A stretch of DNA of 64,000 bases, from NCBI GenBank assembly GCA_013399875.1, contig VXAZ01003480.1, positions 1 through 64,000 of the forward strand, given 5' to 3'. Made by a program: the position numbers and the translations under genes. Source of the DNA: Gymnorhina tibicen (Eukaryota > Chordata > Aves > Passeriformes > Artamidae). The notes beneath the pieces are model-generated. The model ran no database searches and was not told where the DNA came from. It saw nothing but the letters and a program-made list of their open reading frames with translations. Positions 12,401 to 21,145 of the stretch are shown here, piece by piece. Each line of letters opens with the position of its first letter. The stretch's first letter is position 1.

Positions 12401-15400
12401 TTCTGAAAATTTGACACAGACTAAAAGAAATAGCCATCGGATGTGAATTCCACATATTCACTGTCACTACGTGATAAATGTGCCTAGAGAACCAAGAAAC
12501 ACAAGATGCAAGCAAGACAACTAAATTTAGCCCCTCCCCCCTGAGTTTACTATTATCTTATAAATATATTTCTTACTACATAAAATTAGATTACTTGCAG
12601 TTCTGACTAGAAACAGTCTTCCATAATACTGAGTTCTTCAACTACCATGGACAAGAAACATGGCCATGCTTAAAATGAATGCAGTTTAGTTTAAACAAGC
12701 ATCTGTTAACAGAGCATCATCAGATACATATTCAAATCCATGATACACCTCTAAATGCTCTATGCAGAGTTTTTACAGTTTAGTTTACCCATTCCTCTTG
12801 TTAAGTTTGCTACAGGACAACACTTCTTTGCACTGAAAGGTATCTGTCAATATTCTCCTAAATGGAAGGGCAAATAGATACCACAGCCAATACCTGTCAG
12901 TGAAGAAATCAGCTTGCACTGGACACATGGAGAAAGAGAAAAGAGAGAAGGACAAAGACTATCCCCCACAGAACTCAAGCTGCTAACTTTAAACCAGACA
13001 GACTATAGAGAATTTCCACACATAAAAACACCTTAATTATAACAAAATAAGTAAGCAAAAGATAAGTAAGTAAAAAGCAAGAAAGAAGCATGAAAAAAAT
13101 CCAGCTACACTTTGTCCTCTCATCAATCAAGCTGCATTTCCAAAAGAGTGATAGAAGTAGCACGGAATAGCAAAGCACTTTTTCCAGAGATAGGAGTAAA
13201 AGTGCCTGTTCTTTTGCATTCCCAGAACAGTGAAACTATTTGTTTTCAGGAAAAAAGGAAAAAGGAATTTTAAAAGCAAGAGTCAGATAAGGGTCTCAAG
13301 TTCTGTTAGTGTACTCCAGTGCAAACTGCTTTCATGATGGGCAGGTAGCAATCCTCAAACTAAATTCAACACGCTAACATCTTAACTATCGTAATTACTC
13401 ATGCTTACACTAAAAGGAGCCACATCCCAGTTTTATGGCCTGTAAGGAGTGAGTCTTAAATGGTAAATGGGCTCCTGGCTCAGAGTGCTGTACTGGACAT
13501 CATGTCCTGCCTCATCCATCTCTGCAACAGCAGAGGGAGGTTTAAGCTTCATAAATACAATGCTTTTTAAAAAAGATTTACAGATCCCAGAAAACACGTT
13601 ATTCTCCCACTGTAACAAACAAAAAGAATACCTGTATTGTCTTTCCAAGGCCCATATCATCTCCAAGAATACACCCTCTTTTATTAGCATAGTGTTTATA
13701 CAGAAATTGGGCTCCTTCCCTTTGATAATCACGCAGGTATCTGTTAATTGTATATGGGATAAAATCGCCATTGTCAGATAATTTAAAATCAACTGCAGGA
13801 GATGGAAGATTTTGGTCAGGAAAATATGGCTTTTCCAGATCATCCTCATCAAATATTAAGCTTTTCCAGGGTCCTCTACTGTCTTTTAATTTACAAAGTT
13901 TTGTTACTAGTATTTTCCTTTCTTCAGACTCCAAGAATGATACAACAGCAAATGATTTTCCATTTTTGTCCTTTTCAAGAGAAGTTACTGTTCCTTCATG
14001 AAGTTTTCCATTTTCGAGACAAGGGGCAAGGCATTTCTCCCCAATACGCCAGTGATCTATAAAAAAACCCAAACACACATAGTGATAAACTGGCCTGATG
14101 TACAAAGTATTTCATTTCTTCACTATTAAAATAAATGTTGTAAATTATGTACTCAAATGTAAAGGATGTAAATTTAGTACTCAAAATGCATACAACTTAA
14201 TATAAAACACTTTACTGAAGGTAGCACTAGAATCAAGGTAACAGTTACTGTTTACAACCAAACCCTGAGCTAGACATAAAATCATAGTTTGCTCTAATAC
14301 CAGTATTTTAGAAATACCACAAGGTGTATAGGAAAAAAAAAGCAAAATCCAGATTCCAATGCATTAAGTTTACAACGGCTTCACAAAGGCAAACACAGCA
14401 GTATGTATCAAATTGGAAAGAACCCACATCATACTGGCAATGAAAAACAGAACAAAATACCTCTACCAGAGAAAACAAGATCTTCACTCTTCACAGTAAA
14501 AAAACCTCACAAATAATGGCTGCGCACAAAGTTTTCCAAATCTGAACTGAGAGAAAAAGGGGTGTTCTTTCGACTTTGCAGAAACAATTTCTAACCTTCC
14601 CTTGCTCAGTCATCCCAAAACAAAGGGACACACGATTCATATTAGAACCTTTATTGTTTCTTATCTATTTCCTGGAATAAGTTTTGATACTTATAAGAAA
14701 GTCATTATCAACTGCAGTGAGAAGCACCTATGGTTTTTACAGGAAGGAGTGAGCCAGAGAGAATCTTGCACCAGAGCAAGTATTCATCATTCCATGACCA
14801 GTGGTGGTACATGTTCCTGGACACTTTAACCCAGATGCTTTCAGAGATAAGGAAAAAGCTTCTGAAGGCAAGAAACTCCACCTTCACCCCTTTTTATATC
14901 TCCGTGTAAAAACTGCAAGAAGACTGGTTCTTCTCGCCAAGTCCTGAGCACCTGGAAACATACACTTACAGGACTACTTTCCACAATGTATTAGTTAAAT
15001 CAGTGATAACTATAATTCATTTTTAAAATAGATTTAATTATATACACTTAGAGGAAACAAAAACATCCACGTAGTCAAGCCCACCGTTCTGCAGCCAGCA
15101 TTGGCCCTAAGCTGACATGCAGGTAACAGTAAAAATAGTATAAGCCTATAGAACACCCCTATTCTAAAATTCTTTGGCCTTAAAGTATTCTTTTAGCTAC
15201 AGAGATTTCATGGGCCACATGGGGTTTGTCTGTTTAGCAAATCCCAGCAGACTGCTCTCTTTCAAGTAGCTCCATCCTTTCAACACAGGCAGATTCCTAC
15301 AATTCAGTGACTTCTGACTAAAAATACTGTGGGTCTGCTCTGGATACCTGTCACACTTCTGCCTGATATGAACTTTGATCCAAAGACCTAAACTGATGGC

Positions 15401-16631
15401 CCACTGGTTCTTACACTAACAAGGTCATTAGCCACAGCCTCTCCATTCAACTCAGCATTTTGCAGATCTCTTTAATGTCATCATCATCCTTACTTGGAGT
15501 TCAGCCCCACACCTTGTGACCTGCTACACAAGCTGCTCCAAACCCTTCAGCCATTCCCTCAGATCTTCTCAAAGACTTGAAGCTCAAATGTAACTTTTTG
15601 AGGCAAAGCATGAAGTACAGGCTGAACATCCAACAAATCATACATAACTAATGCTTAAAGTTCATGGCATTTGTACATGTCTCTCATCTTGATGCAAAAA
15701 GATGACCACATTAACTTCTCCCAGTAGCATCTAATTCTTTCTGCAATTTCATGAGAACAGGAACCAAAACTGAAAAATCAGTTAAGTAGCACACTGTTAA
15801 ATATGCAAATCAAAGTTTAAAATAGCATTACTTCTGTAATTCCTTTTTTTTTACAGTAGTGAAGGGACATGCAACATGTAGTTTAGAGATTCTCAAGTTA
15901 AAACCATAATTTAAGACGACAGAGTTTTTGTTTTTAACTAAGCATTTACTTGAAGCTAAGGAGTTGCATATGGCTCATCACAACTACAGTTCAGATGGAA
16001 AGTGGAATAAATTACACTGGACAATAGTACTAGTGCTATAAGCTACAAACCTAGTGAGAAACAGGACACAGAATGAGAAAAAGGCAAAGACATAAAATGG
16101 TATTAAGGACACCATTGCTACGAAAGGCCAAAAAATAATGCTGTATAAGCCAAAGCATGAACTGCTACTTTAACTAGCCCGATTCACCAAGTTCTTCGCT
16201 TTTGAATTAGAACCATAATTTATGTGGAGCACTGTCTTTAAAAATAAAGAAAATTATCTGGTACAGCTTCCTAGCATGGGTATAGTACACTTGCCACCAA
16301 TGACGAAAGCTGGCATTTAAGATGCTTGCCTGTACTTACCCTTTTTACTACAGGTGGAAAAAATGTGCCATTGTCAACGTTAAATGTACTAAATCATGGT
16401 GGTAACGGCCTTCTGTCACACAGTAGTTCCTTTCAACCACTACTCCTCTATGAAATTCTCTCGAATGCTTTCTAACTAGTGAGGGCTGACCACTTAATGT
16501 AGAGTGCAACATTTTGTTTTCCTCTGGGTTTTTTATTTTACTCTCTAATGAACTCTCTAAAAACAAAATTTGAGGATATTGTAAAGCAAGACACACGGAA
16601 GATGCTTACCTGGGACACCATCATCACACAT
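348..16631 (-). CDS. ERCC6L2: ERCC6L2, 5' part of the gene (coding exons 1-8, 462 codons; the rest lies off the left edge)
   Basis: SNF2-family, ERCC6-like ATPase of the nucleus, linked in humans to DNA repair, end joining and inherited bone marrow failure. Eight exons joined on the minus strand stay in frame: 22, 425, 120, 194, 162, 208, 141 and 114 nt, with intron phases 1,0,0,2,2,0,0 and all junctions GT-AG. Residue order: Tudor-like segment (about 9-60), Walker [10 protein letters not shown] (139-147), motif Ia region with [10 protein letters not shown] (about 194-203), DEAH (263-266), motif [12 protein letters not shown] (289-297), then SNF2 signature sequence and a CxC-x8-CC cysteine cluster (410-422). 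The vertebrate protein is about 1,500 residues, so roughly the first third is here and the second helicase lobe is not. No frameshift or stop was seen, so the copy looks functional. Family assignment rests on recalled similarity to the human protein along every exon. Confidence 0.95.
462..1974 (-). other. ERCC6L2: ERCC6L2 intron 7
   Basis: A 1.5-kb intron. The open frames inside it (586-843 plus, 1701-1895 minus) have no recognisable protein similarity. No interspersed repeat was recognised. Confidence 0.8.
1975..2115 (-). CDS. ERCC6L2: ERCC6L2 exon 7: CxC-x8-CC cysteine cluster
   Basis: The acceptor TTTGGCAG precedes 2115 and the donor TACAAA|GTAAGA follows 1975. The 141-nt exon (47 codons, residues 378-424) begins [15 protein letters not shown] and ends [17 protein letters not shown]. 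Cysteines at 410, 412, 421 and 422 form a probable zinc-binding knuckle that resembles the SEC-C motif (see findings). Both ends are phase 0, so the exon could be skipped without losing the frame. The upstream part of the 1963-2196 open frame is intron. Confidence 0.94.
2116..3519 (-). other. ERCC6L2: ERCC6L2 intron 6
   Basis: A 1.4-kb intron with no recognised repeat. The plus-strand frame at 3040-3303 is not protein-like. Confidence 0.8.
3520..3727 (-). CDS. ERCC6L2: ERCC6L2 exon 6
   Basis: The acceptor TTTTTAATAG precedes 3727 and the donor GACAGA|GTAAGA follows 3520. The 208-nt exon completes Trp308 and encodes residues 309-377. It includes [40 protein letters not shown] and [20 protein letters not shown]. 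This is the SNF2 segment with the conserved FLRRTK, where the first lobe ends. The reading frame of 3424-3741 continues into the intron and should be cut at 3520. Confidence 0.96.
3728..4934 (-). other. ERCC6L2: ERCC6L2 intron 5
   Basis: A 1.2-kb intron. It contains a T-run followed by (GTT)n at about 4813-4838 and A-rich runs near 4588-4620. Nothing else was recognised. Confidence 0.8.
4935..5096 (-). CDS. ERCC6L2: ERCC6L2 exon 5: DEAH box (motif II) and motif III
   Basis: The exon lies between the acceptor GATCTGCAG (before 5096) and the donor GACTG|GTAAAT (after 4935) and is 162 nt. In phase 2 it encodes [18 protein letters not shown], with DEAH at residues 263-266, then [17 protein letters not shown] (motif III). 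DEAH coordinates Mg-ATP and motif III couples hydrolysis to DNA. The isoleucine in TGTILQN, where most SNF2 proteins have proline, matches human ERCC6L2 as I recall it. No stop or frame break is present. Confidence 0.95.
5097..7718 (-). other. ERCC6L2: ERCC6L2 intron 4
   Basis: A 2.6-kb intron carrying a solo LTR in its upstream third (6949-7539). The remainder, 5097-6948, shows no gene or recognised repeat. Confidence 0.8.
6949..7539 (+). mobile_element. ERVL-like solo LTR inside ERCC6L2 intron 4
   Basis: The sequence follows the order of a common avian LTR family: GGGTCTGGCTGAGATGGAGT near the start, CAGCTGACCCAAACTGACCA at about 7159, and a TATA-like TATAAG at 7216-7221. AATAAA lies at 7351-7356, and the 3' end has GGGCACCTGGTGTCCAGCC and CAACCCACCA. 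The signals place it on the plus strand, antisense to ERCC6L2. No internal retroviral genes are adjacent, so it is a lone LTR. Its ends are approximate and no clear target duplication was found, which suggests an old insertion. Confidence 0.75.
7719..7912 (-). CDS. ERCC6L2: ERCC6L2 exon 4: motif Ia region
   Basis: The acceptor TTTTCAG precedes 7912 and the donor AACAG|GTAATG follows 7719. The 194-nt exon encodes residues 190-253 plus two bases of codon 254. It contains [19 protein letters not shown] (motif Ia and the following helix), VLHG, and [15 protein letters not shown] around motif Ib. All of these are typical of the first RecA-like lobe of SNF2 ATPases. The open frame runs on past the acceptor into intron 3 to 8119, but that part is intron. 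Confidence 0.96.
8405..8640 (-). repeat. Old CR1 LINE 3' fragment (diverged)
   Basis: The plus strand shows the reverse-complement order of a CR1 3' region: GAGGTAGGAAGTGACCTTGG, then a GGGGTCTACAAGCTCTCTGTG stretch (CR1 has a similar CTCCACAACCTCTCTGGG). The divergence is high and the ends are uncertain. Confidence 0.5.
8999..9015. repeat. (TA)n microsatellite
   Basis: Eight and a half TA units followed by G and about ten T. Confidence 0.9.
9365..9484 (-). CDS. ERCC6L2: ERCC6L2 exon 3 (helicase lobe 1)
   Basis: This 120-nt, 40-codon exon starts after the acceptor TTTCTCAAG at 9484 and ends at AAG|GTACAA. It encodes residues 150-189, starting [18 protein letters not shown] and continuing into [10 protein letters not shown]. 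This is the helix after Walker A and the linker to motif Ia. It is phase 0 at both ends, so skipping it would keep the frame. The open frame is too short to stand out by length alone. It was found from the expected protein continuation and the flanking splice sites. Confidence 0.94.
9485..13631 (-). other. ERCC6L2: ERCC6L2 intron 2
   Basis: The longest intron in the window (4.1 kb). It holds a 1.06-kb CR1 remnant at 11261-12325 and otherwise AT-rich sequence with no recognised exon. Frames at 9692-10459 are open by chance. Confidence 0.8.
11261..12325 (-). mobile_element. CR1 LINE, 5'-truncated, reverse transcriptase remnant
   Basis: The plus strand begins with ATCACAGAATCATAAAATGG, the complement of the CR1 3' tail, so the element is on the minus strand, the same sense as ERCC6L2. 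Broken reverse transcriptase coding is visible at about 11795-12013 ([12 protein letters not shown], carrying the FADD catalytic motif, then [20 protein letters not shown]) and at 12032-12265 ([17 protein letters not shown]). The two blocks are in different frames, so it is dead. Confidence 0.9.
13632..14056 (-). CDS. ERCC6L2: ERCC6L2 exon 2: Tudor-like domain and Walker A motif
   Basis: The acceptor TTTTTTTATAG precedes 14056 and the donor CAG|GTATTC follows 13632. The 425-nt exon encodes residues 8-149. It opens with the Tudor-like stretch ([10 protein letters not shown], then GKSFAVVSF), followed by a linker with LEKPYFPD and the Q-motif-like [14 protein letters not shown]. It ends in the ATP-binding loop [17 protein letters not shown] in place of the commoner SNF2 GDE is, as I recall, also found in the human protein, so it is not a defect. 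The exon ends on a codon boundary. A long open frame on the opposite strand (13467-13781) is only its shadow. Confidence 0.96.
14057..16609 (-). other. ERCC6L2: ERCC6L2 intron 1
   Basis: A 2.55-kb intron between the short first coding exon and exon 2. No recognised repeat or exon. It includes an ATGCAAAT octamer at about 15803, not interpreted. Confidence 0.75.
16610..16631 (-). CDS. ERCC6L2: ERCC6L2 coding exon 1 (22 nt coding part)
   Basis: The ATG at 16631-16629 is followed by a few codons and the donor CCCAG|GTAAGC at 16610/16609. Joined to exon 2 it reads [16 protein letters not shown], in phase 1. An A at -3 gives a fair initiation context. The same frame stays open upstream through the CpG island but has no other ATG between here and about 17040, so this is the first usable start on this transcript. 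The N-terminus is about ten residues shorter than the human one as I recall it. A different first exon or a non-AUG start further upstream remains possible. Confidence 0.62.
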
Positions 16632-16639
16632 TTTAACTG

Positions 16640-17040
16640 TGGGCTGTGCAAAGCCCGACGGGGCCCGCGGGCGGAGGCACCGGGGGCGGACGGGCACCGA
16701 CGCACTGGCAACGCACCGCCACCCCTCCGCCGGGCGGGTCACGGCGGGGCGGGCGCCGAGAGAGCTCCCGGNGCCGGCCCCGGGAGAGCCGCGGCCGGGA
16801 GGAGCCGAGCCCGGGGCCGGGGCCACACGTCGGCCTCGCCCCACCCCGCCCGGCACAGACAGCGGCCCCCTGGATATCGCGAGAAGTGCGTTGCTATGGC
16901 GCTCCGTGCTTACAGGCGCCGGCGGGCAGGTGGGAAATATCGCGAGGTTTCCTGGCGGAGCGGCCGGATCTGTGCCCGTGTGGACGTGGTGCTTGGGCAC
17001 CTCGTGCCCGGTAGAACAGAGTTTCCTCCTCATGTAGCCC
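16640..17040 (-). promoter_or_regulatory. ERCC6L2: CpG-island promoter of ERCC6L2
   Basis: About 400 bases of very GC- and CpG-rich sequence in an otherwise AT-rich window, immediately upstream of the first coding exon. It has GC boxes (GGGGCGGACG at about 16682, CGGGGCGGGCG at about 16743) and no TATA box. Two copies of TATCGCGAG lie at 16875-16883 and 16938-16946, with an RFX-like half-site GTTGCTATGGC at 16890-16900. One base (16772) is unresolved. TATA-less CpG promoters often also fire divergently, but no divergent gene can be confirmed here. Confidence 0.85.
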
Positions 17041-17084
17041 TTGTCTATGGAAAAATGTGTAAAGCGGGGGCAGGGTACTGTGTC

Positions 17085-17591
17085 CGGGAATGTTGTGTCC
17101 AGTTCTGGGCTCCTCAGGAGAAGAGAGACATGCAGCTCTTGGAGTGGGTCCAGCACAGGGCTATTAGGATGATTAGGGGCCTTGGGAGCATTTCTCTTGT
17201 GAGGACAGGCTGAGGGAGCTGTGCCTGTTCAACGTCGAGAAGAGATGACTGAGAGGGGACCTCATCAATGTCTATAAATATCTGAAGAGGGGATGTCAAG
17301 TGGATGGAGCTGGGGTCTGCTCGGTAGTGCTGAGCAATAGGACAAGAGGTAACGGGCAGAAACTGATGCACAGAAAGTTCCACCTGAACATGAGGAAGAG
17401 CTTTGTTGTGGTGCGGGTGGATGTGATTCACTGGAACAGAGGTTGTGGGGTCTCCTTCACTGGGGATACTCAAGAACTGACTGGACACAATCCTGTGGAA
17501 TGTGCCCAAGGATGACTCTGCTTGAACAGGGAAGTTGGACCCAGATGACCCCCTGTGGCCCCATCTAACCTTACCGGTTCTGTGATTCTGG
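17085..17591 (+). mobile_element. CR1 LINE 3' end next to the ERCC6L2 promoter
   Basis: Typical CR1 sequence from GTGTCCAGTTCTGGGCTCCT through GGGACCTCATCAATGTCTAT and GTTCCACCTGAACATGAGGA to the terminal GGTTCTGTGATTCTG. It is severely 5'-truncated. Its left end lies within about 50 bases of the CpG island. Open frames here on either strand are CR1-derived and not genes. Confidence 0.93.
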
Positions 17592-19779
17592 GCAGCAGGG
17601 GCAAAGAGATCTTAAGTTATTCTCTGTGAAAAATTTGGAGAGGTGAGGAAGCAGGGCAAAGAGCTGGTGCAATGGAAGGCATAGCTGGCATTATACAGAG
17701 CAGCTAGCTGCATGGAGGTGGTGGGTGCTGAGAGCTAAAGATCTGACATTTGGGAAGAGGAAAAATCAGGAGAGGCCCATTCATTTACAGCCATTCCACC
17801 TCCATCCATGAAAACCTCTCTGCTTTCAGGAGAGCTGAACTGGGCACAGTTATATTTGCAGATTACAAAGGCAGTCAGTAGTAATTATCCTGTTCTTGCT
17901 GAAAAAAAATTAGGGCCCACGAAGAAATCTATCCAGATTGACTCAGATCTCAGTAGCAATGCAGTGGAGTGTTACATGAAGGGCGTGGCTTCCCAGATCC
18001 TTACCATTACTTTGACAAAATGCCTTCACGTGCATTTAATAGTGCATTACTAAGTAATTTCTCTTCTGAAAGTTAAACGCTATGTGTAAAGAGCATGCAA
18101 GATCTGTTTTTAAATCAGCCTTGATTTTTAATGCAGAAGACAACAAATTTGGAATGATTTCTCCACTGTTTTTAATTATCTTTTAACGTATATAATTATG
18201 GTGAATTTTTAGAAGGGAATGAGCATAAGCAGTAAAAAAACCTGGATTCCTGTGGCACAATATGACACAAAATTCTGTACAATGAAGACGGATAGTCAGA
18301 GTAACTAATCAAAGTTGTGCATCCTCCAGTGTTTTCAGAAGCAAGGCAAGGCAGCAGATATGGATAAGGGTCTCCATGCTGTTTCTGCTTGCAGCAAACC
18401 TGCAAAAGGCTAACTGTCTGCTCTAAGAGTGATGTAGACTTGTGCAGCCTAGAGCAGCATTAAGTTGCTTCTTTAACTTGTCTGCTATTAGCCAGAATTT
18501 TGTTCTAAAAGAAGTTAATTAAAGATGAGTGGTGTTTGCTCAGCCTATTAAATTAGACTTATAGGAAAATAGCAAGCATGAAAGCACTAATGCAGTTGCT
18601 GCAACTATAAACTGTGTGAATGTTGAGCACCACATATATTGCAGGAGGTTGTTCAGCAATAGAACAACCGTAACAATAATATAGTACCAATGTTACATCA
18701 TTTTTAAAACATGCGTGTAGTCATGCATTCATTCCAAATGAACATGACAAGAACTATGCCAACCACAAGAAAACCCCCAAAACTGAAAGGAGTGGCATGC
18801 CAGATTTTAAAATTCTCACCGAAGAAACACATGTAAACTGTACATGACCTTAGCTACCTAATAGACCTTGATCCTGAGACTTCTTTCATGCAATACCCGC
18901 TTTGGACTGGGCGCATAATGAAAATGTTTCCCTAGGCCAGAGAATATTTAGCTCTGTCACGTATCTTTAAAAGTTTTTGGAATATGGAAGTCCTTTAAGG
19001 AATCTTTCTAGCACAAGTTAGAAGTTATTTGCTGGGATGTGAAAAATGTCTCACATCGTGTTTCTTCAGGAAAAGATTTGTAAAATATTTCATTTTGAAA
19101 AGCTGTTGCCATTACTGAAAAGTTGAATATATCCAAACTCCATATTAAAATTTGAACTCTGCTCATATCTGACTTAGTTTAGATTTCATAAGAGCTCAGA
19201 TAACAACCAAAATGAATACCATAATGGGAATAAGCACTTTTTAAATATGTGCTATATCCCTGAAAGCATTTCACATGTAACATTGTGGCCTTCCTGTTCA
19301 CTCTTCTTTGACAGAAAGAGGAGAAAAATTAACTGATGTGCATCTAAAAAGAGCAGCTTAGTTACATTTACAGCATCCTCCACATCAGTATGTCTGAAAA
19401 CAAAGCAAGATTCTCAGATACACCCAGCATTTGAAAGCCTAACCAAAACCCACAGAAAGTACAGGCACCTAGAATTTTTTTAAATGTCGGTTGTTTAATT
19501 CTATATTAGGAGGCAGAAGTGGTTCAATTAATTTGCATTAGTTAAGCATGACAACATTAAAAGTGCCACAAAGAGGAACTTCACAATGTGATATTCACCA
19601 AATTAACATTTTGGAAAGCCTTGTGTCTCTTCAGCAGTTGATTTGCCACAGGGTTTTAAACATTACCCATCAACAGTATTCAAGAAGCTCTCAGAGTTCT
19701 TCATGGAAATGAGCCTGACAGGGTGCTCTGAATCACATCCATACAGAACAAAGAAAAGGCATTAGAGTTCTGGTGTGCA
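17592..19779. other. Intergenic, nothing recognised
   Basis: AT-rich unique sequence. No exon, RNA gene or repeat was recognised. Confidence 0.6.
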
Positions 19780-21145
19780 GCTGCAGGGCCACAGCCTCCT
19801 TGGGATCATAGAGATGTGGATGGATAGCTCATACAGGTGAATGCCACAGTGGGCAGATATGGGCAGGATTTAGAAAGGACAGGTCAGGACAGTAGGGAGC
19901 AGATTTGGCATTTTAGGTCAGACAGAAGCAGGGATACATGGAGCTCTCCCTGGTCTGTAGAGACCATGAGATGCTGGAGTCCAGGATCTTGAGAGAAGGG
20001 AACAAGGCAAATCAAGCAGCAGGATCATGACCCTGAACTTCAGGAGTTCACTGGCTTAGGGATTAGGGGAAAGCAGTATATGTTGTTTTTCTTGATTTCA
20101 GCAATGCCTTCACTGTTTTCTCCCGTAGCATCCTCAATATACAGACTGATGAAAAATGGACTAGGTAAGGGAACAGTGAGGTGACTGAACACTTGCTGAT
20201 CTTCTGGACTTAATGGAGTGTTATGAGCAGCACAAAGTCCAGCTGCAGACCCATTACTGGTGGATTATTTTGGAGTCTGATTCTGGGGCCAGTACTGGCC
20301 ATTAATGACTTGGATGGTGGGGCAGAATGCATCCTCAGCAAGATTACAGATGATAATCAGGAGGAGTGGTTAAACCAAATACTCATGCTGCCATGCAAGA
20401 GGGGCAGTGACAGGCTGGAAAAATGGGTAGGTAGTAATCTCACGAAGTTCAAAGTCCCACACCAGCAGTCAGATAACCCTGTGCAGCACTATAGGCTGTC
20501 AGTCGACTAGTTGGAAAGCAGCTTTGCAGAAAAGGGCTTAAGGGTCCTGGTGGAGAGAAAATTGTCCATGAACCAGTGGTGCATCCAGCAGCATGAAAGG
20601 CCAACAGTGTCTTGGCTATGTCAGGAAGAGCATTGCTCAGCAGCCCAAGGGAGGTGAGCCTTCTGCTCTGTTCAGCCCAGGTGAGACCACATCTGAAGTG
20701 CTGTGTACAGTTCCTGGCTTCCCACAACAAGAAAGACATGGATATAGTGGAGAAAATCCAAGGCCATGAAGTTTAAGAGATTGTAGTTGGAATTGTGTAA
20801 CCTTGAGAAAAGTCCTAGGAGACCTTGTCTGTGCACAAACACTTGAGGAGAGGGTATAAAGAGGATGGTTTCATACTTTGCTCAGTGCTCCCCAAGGCAA
20901 GAGGCAACAGGTTCAAACTGAAACAGGAAATTCCATTTAAAGATAAGGAAAAGCTTTTCAGCTATGGGGGTAGCCAAACACTGCCACAGTTTGCTGAGAG
21001 AGGTTGTAGAATCCACACTCTTGAAGAGAGTCAAAACTCATCTGGACACAGGCCTGAGCAATCTGCTTAAGGTGACACTACTTGGAGTAGGGATAGTTGG
21101 ACTAGATGTTCTCTAGGGCCTTCCAACCTCAGTCATTCTGTTTGA
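19780..21145 (+). mobile_element. CR1 LINE, internally deleted remnant
   Basis: The left part resembles CR1 ORF2 near the endonuclease/reverse transcriptase region (GGGATCATAGAGATGTGG; later TTCTTGATTTCAGCAATGCC, as in FLDFSNAF). A middle part gives GPVLAINDLDGGAECILSKI, and the right part runs to the CR1 3' end (CTCTAGGGCCTTCCAACCTC). Frameshifts and gaps throughout mark an old copy. Confidence 0.85.

Noticed and set aside
13467..13781. 104-codon plus-strand frame opposite ERCC6L2 exon 2
   Set aside because: It overlaps the well-supported minus-strand exon and its splice site, and its product is not protein-like. It is a shadow frame.
16548..17213. 221-codon plus-strand and 199-codon minus-strand frames across the CpG island
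   Set aside because: Long frames are expected by chance in GC-rich DNA without stop codons. They cross an unresolved base and run into CR1. Only the last seven codons of the minus frame fit a gene.
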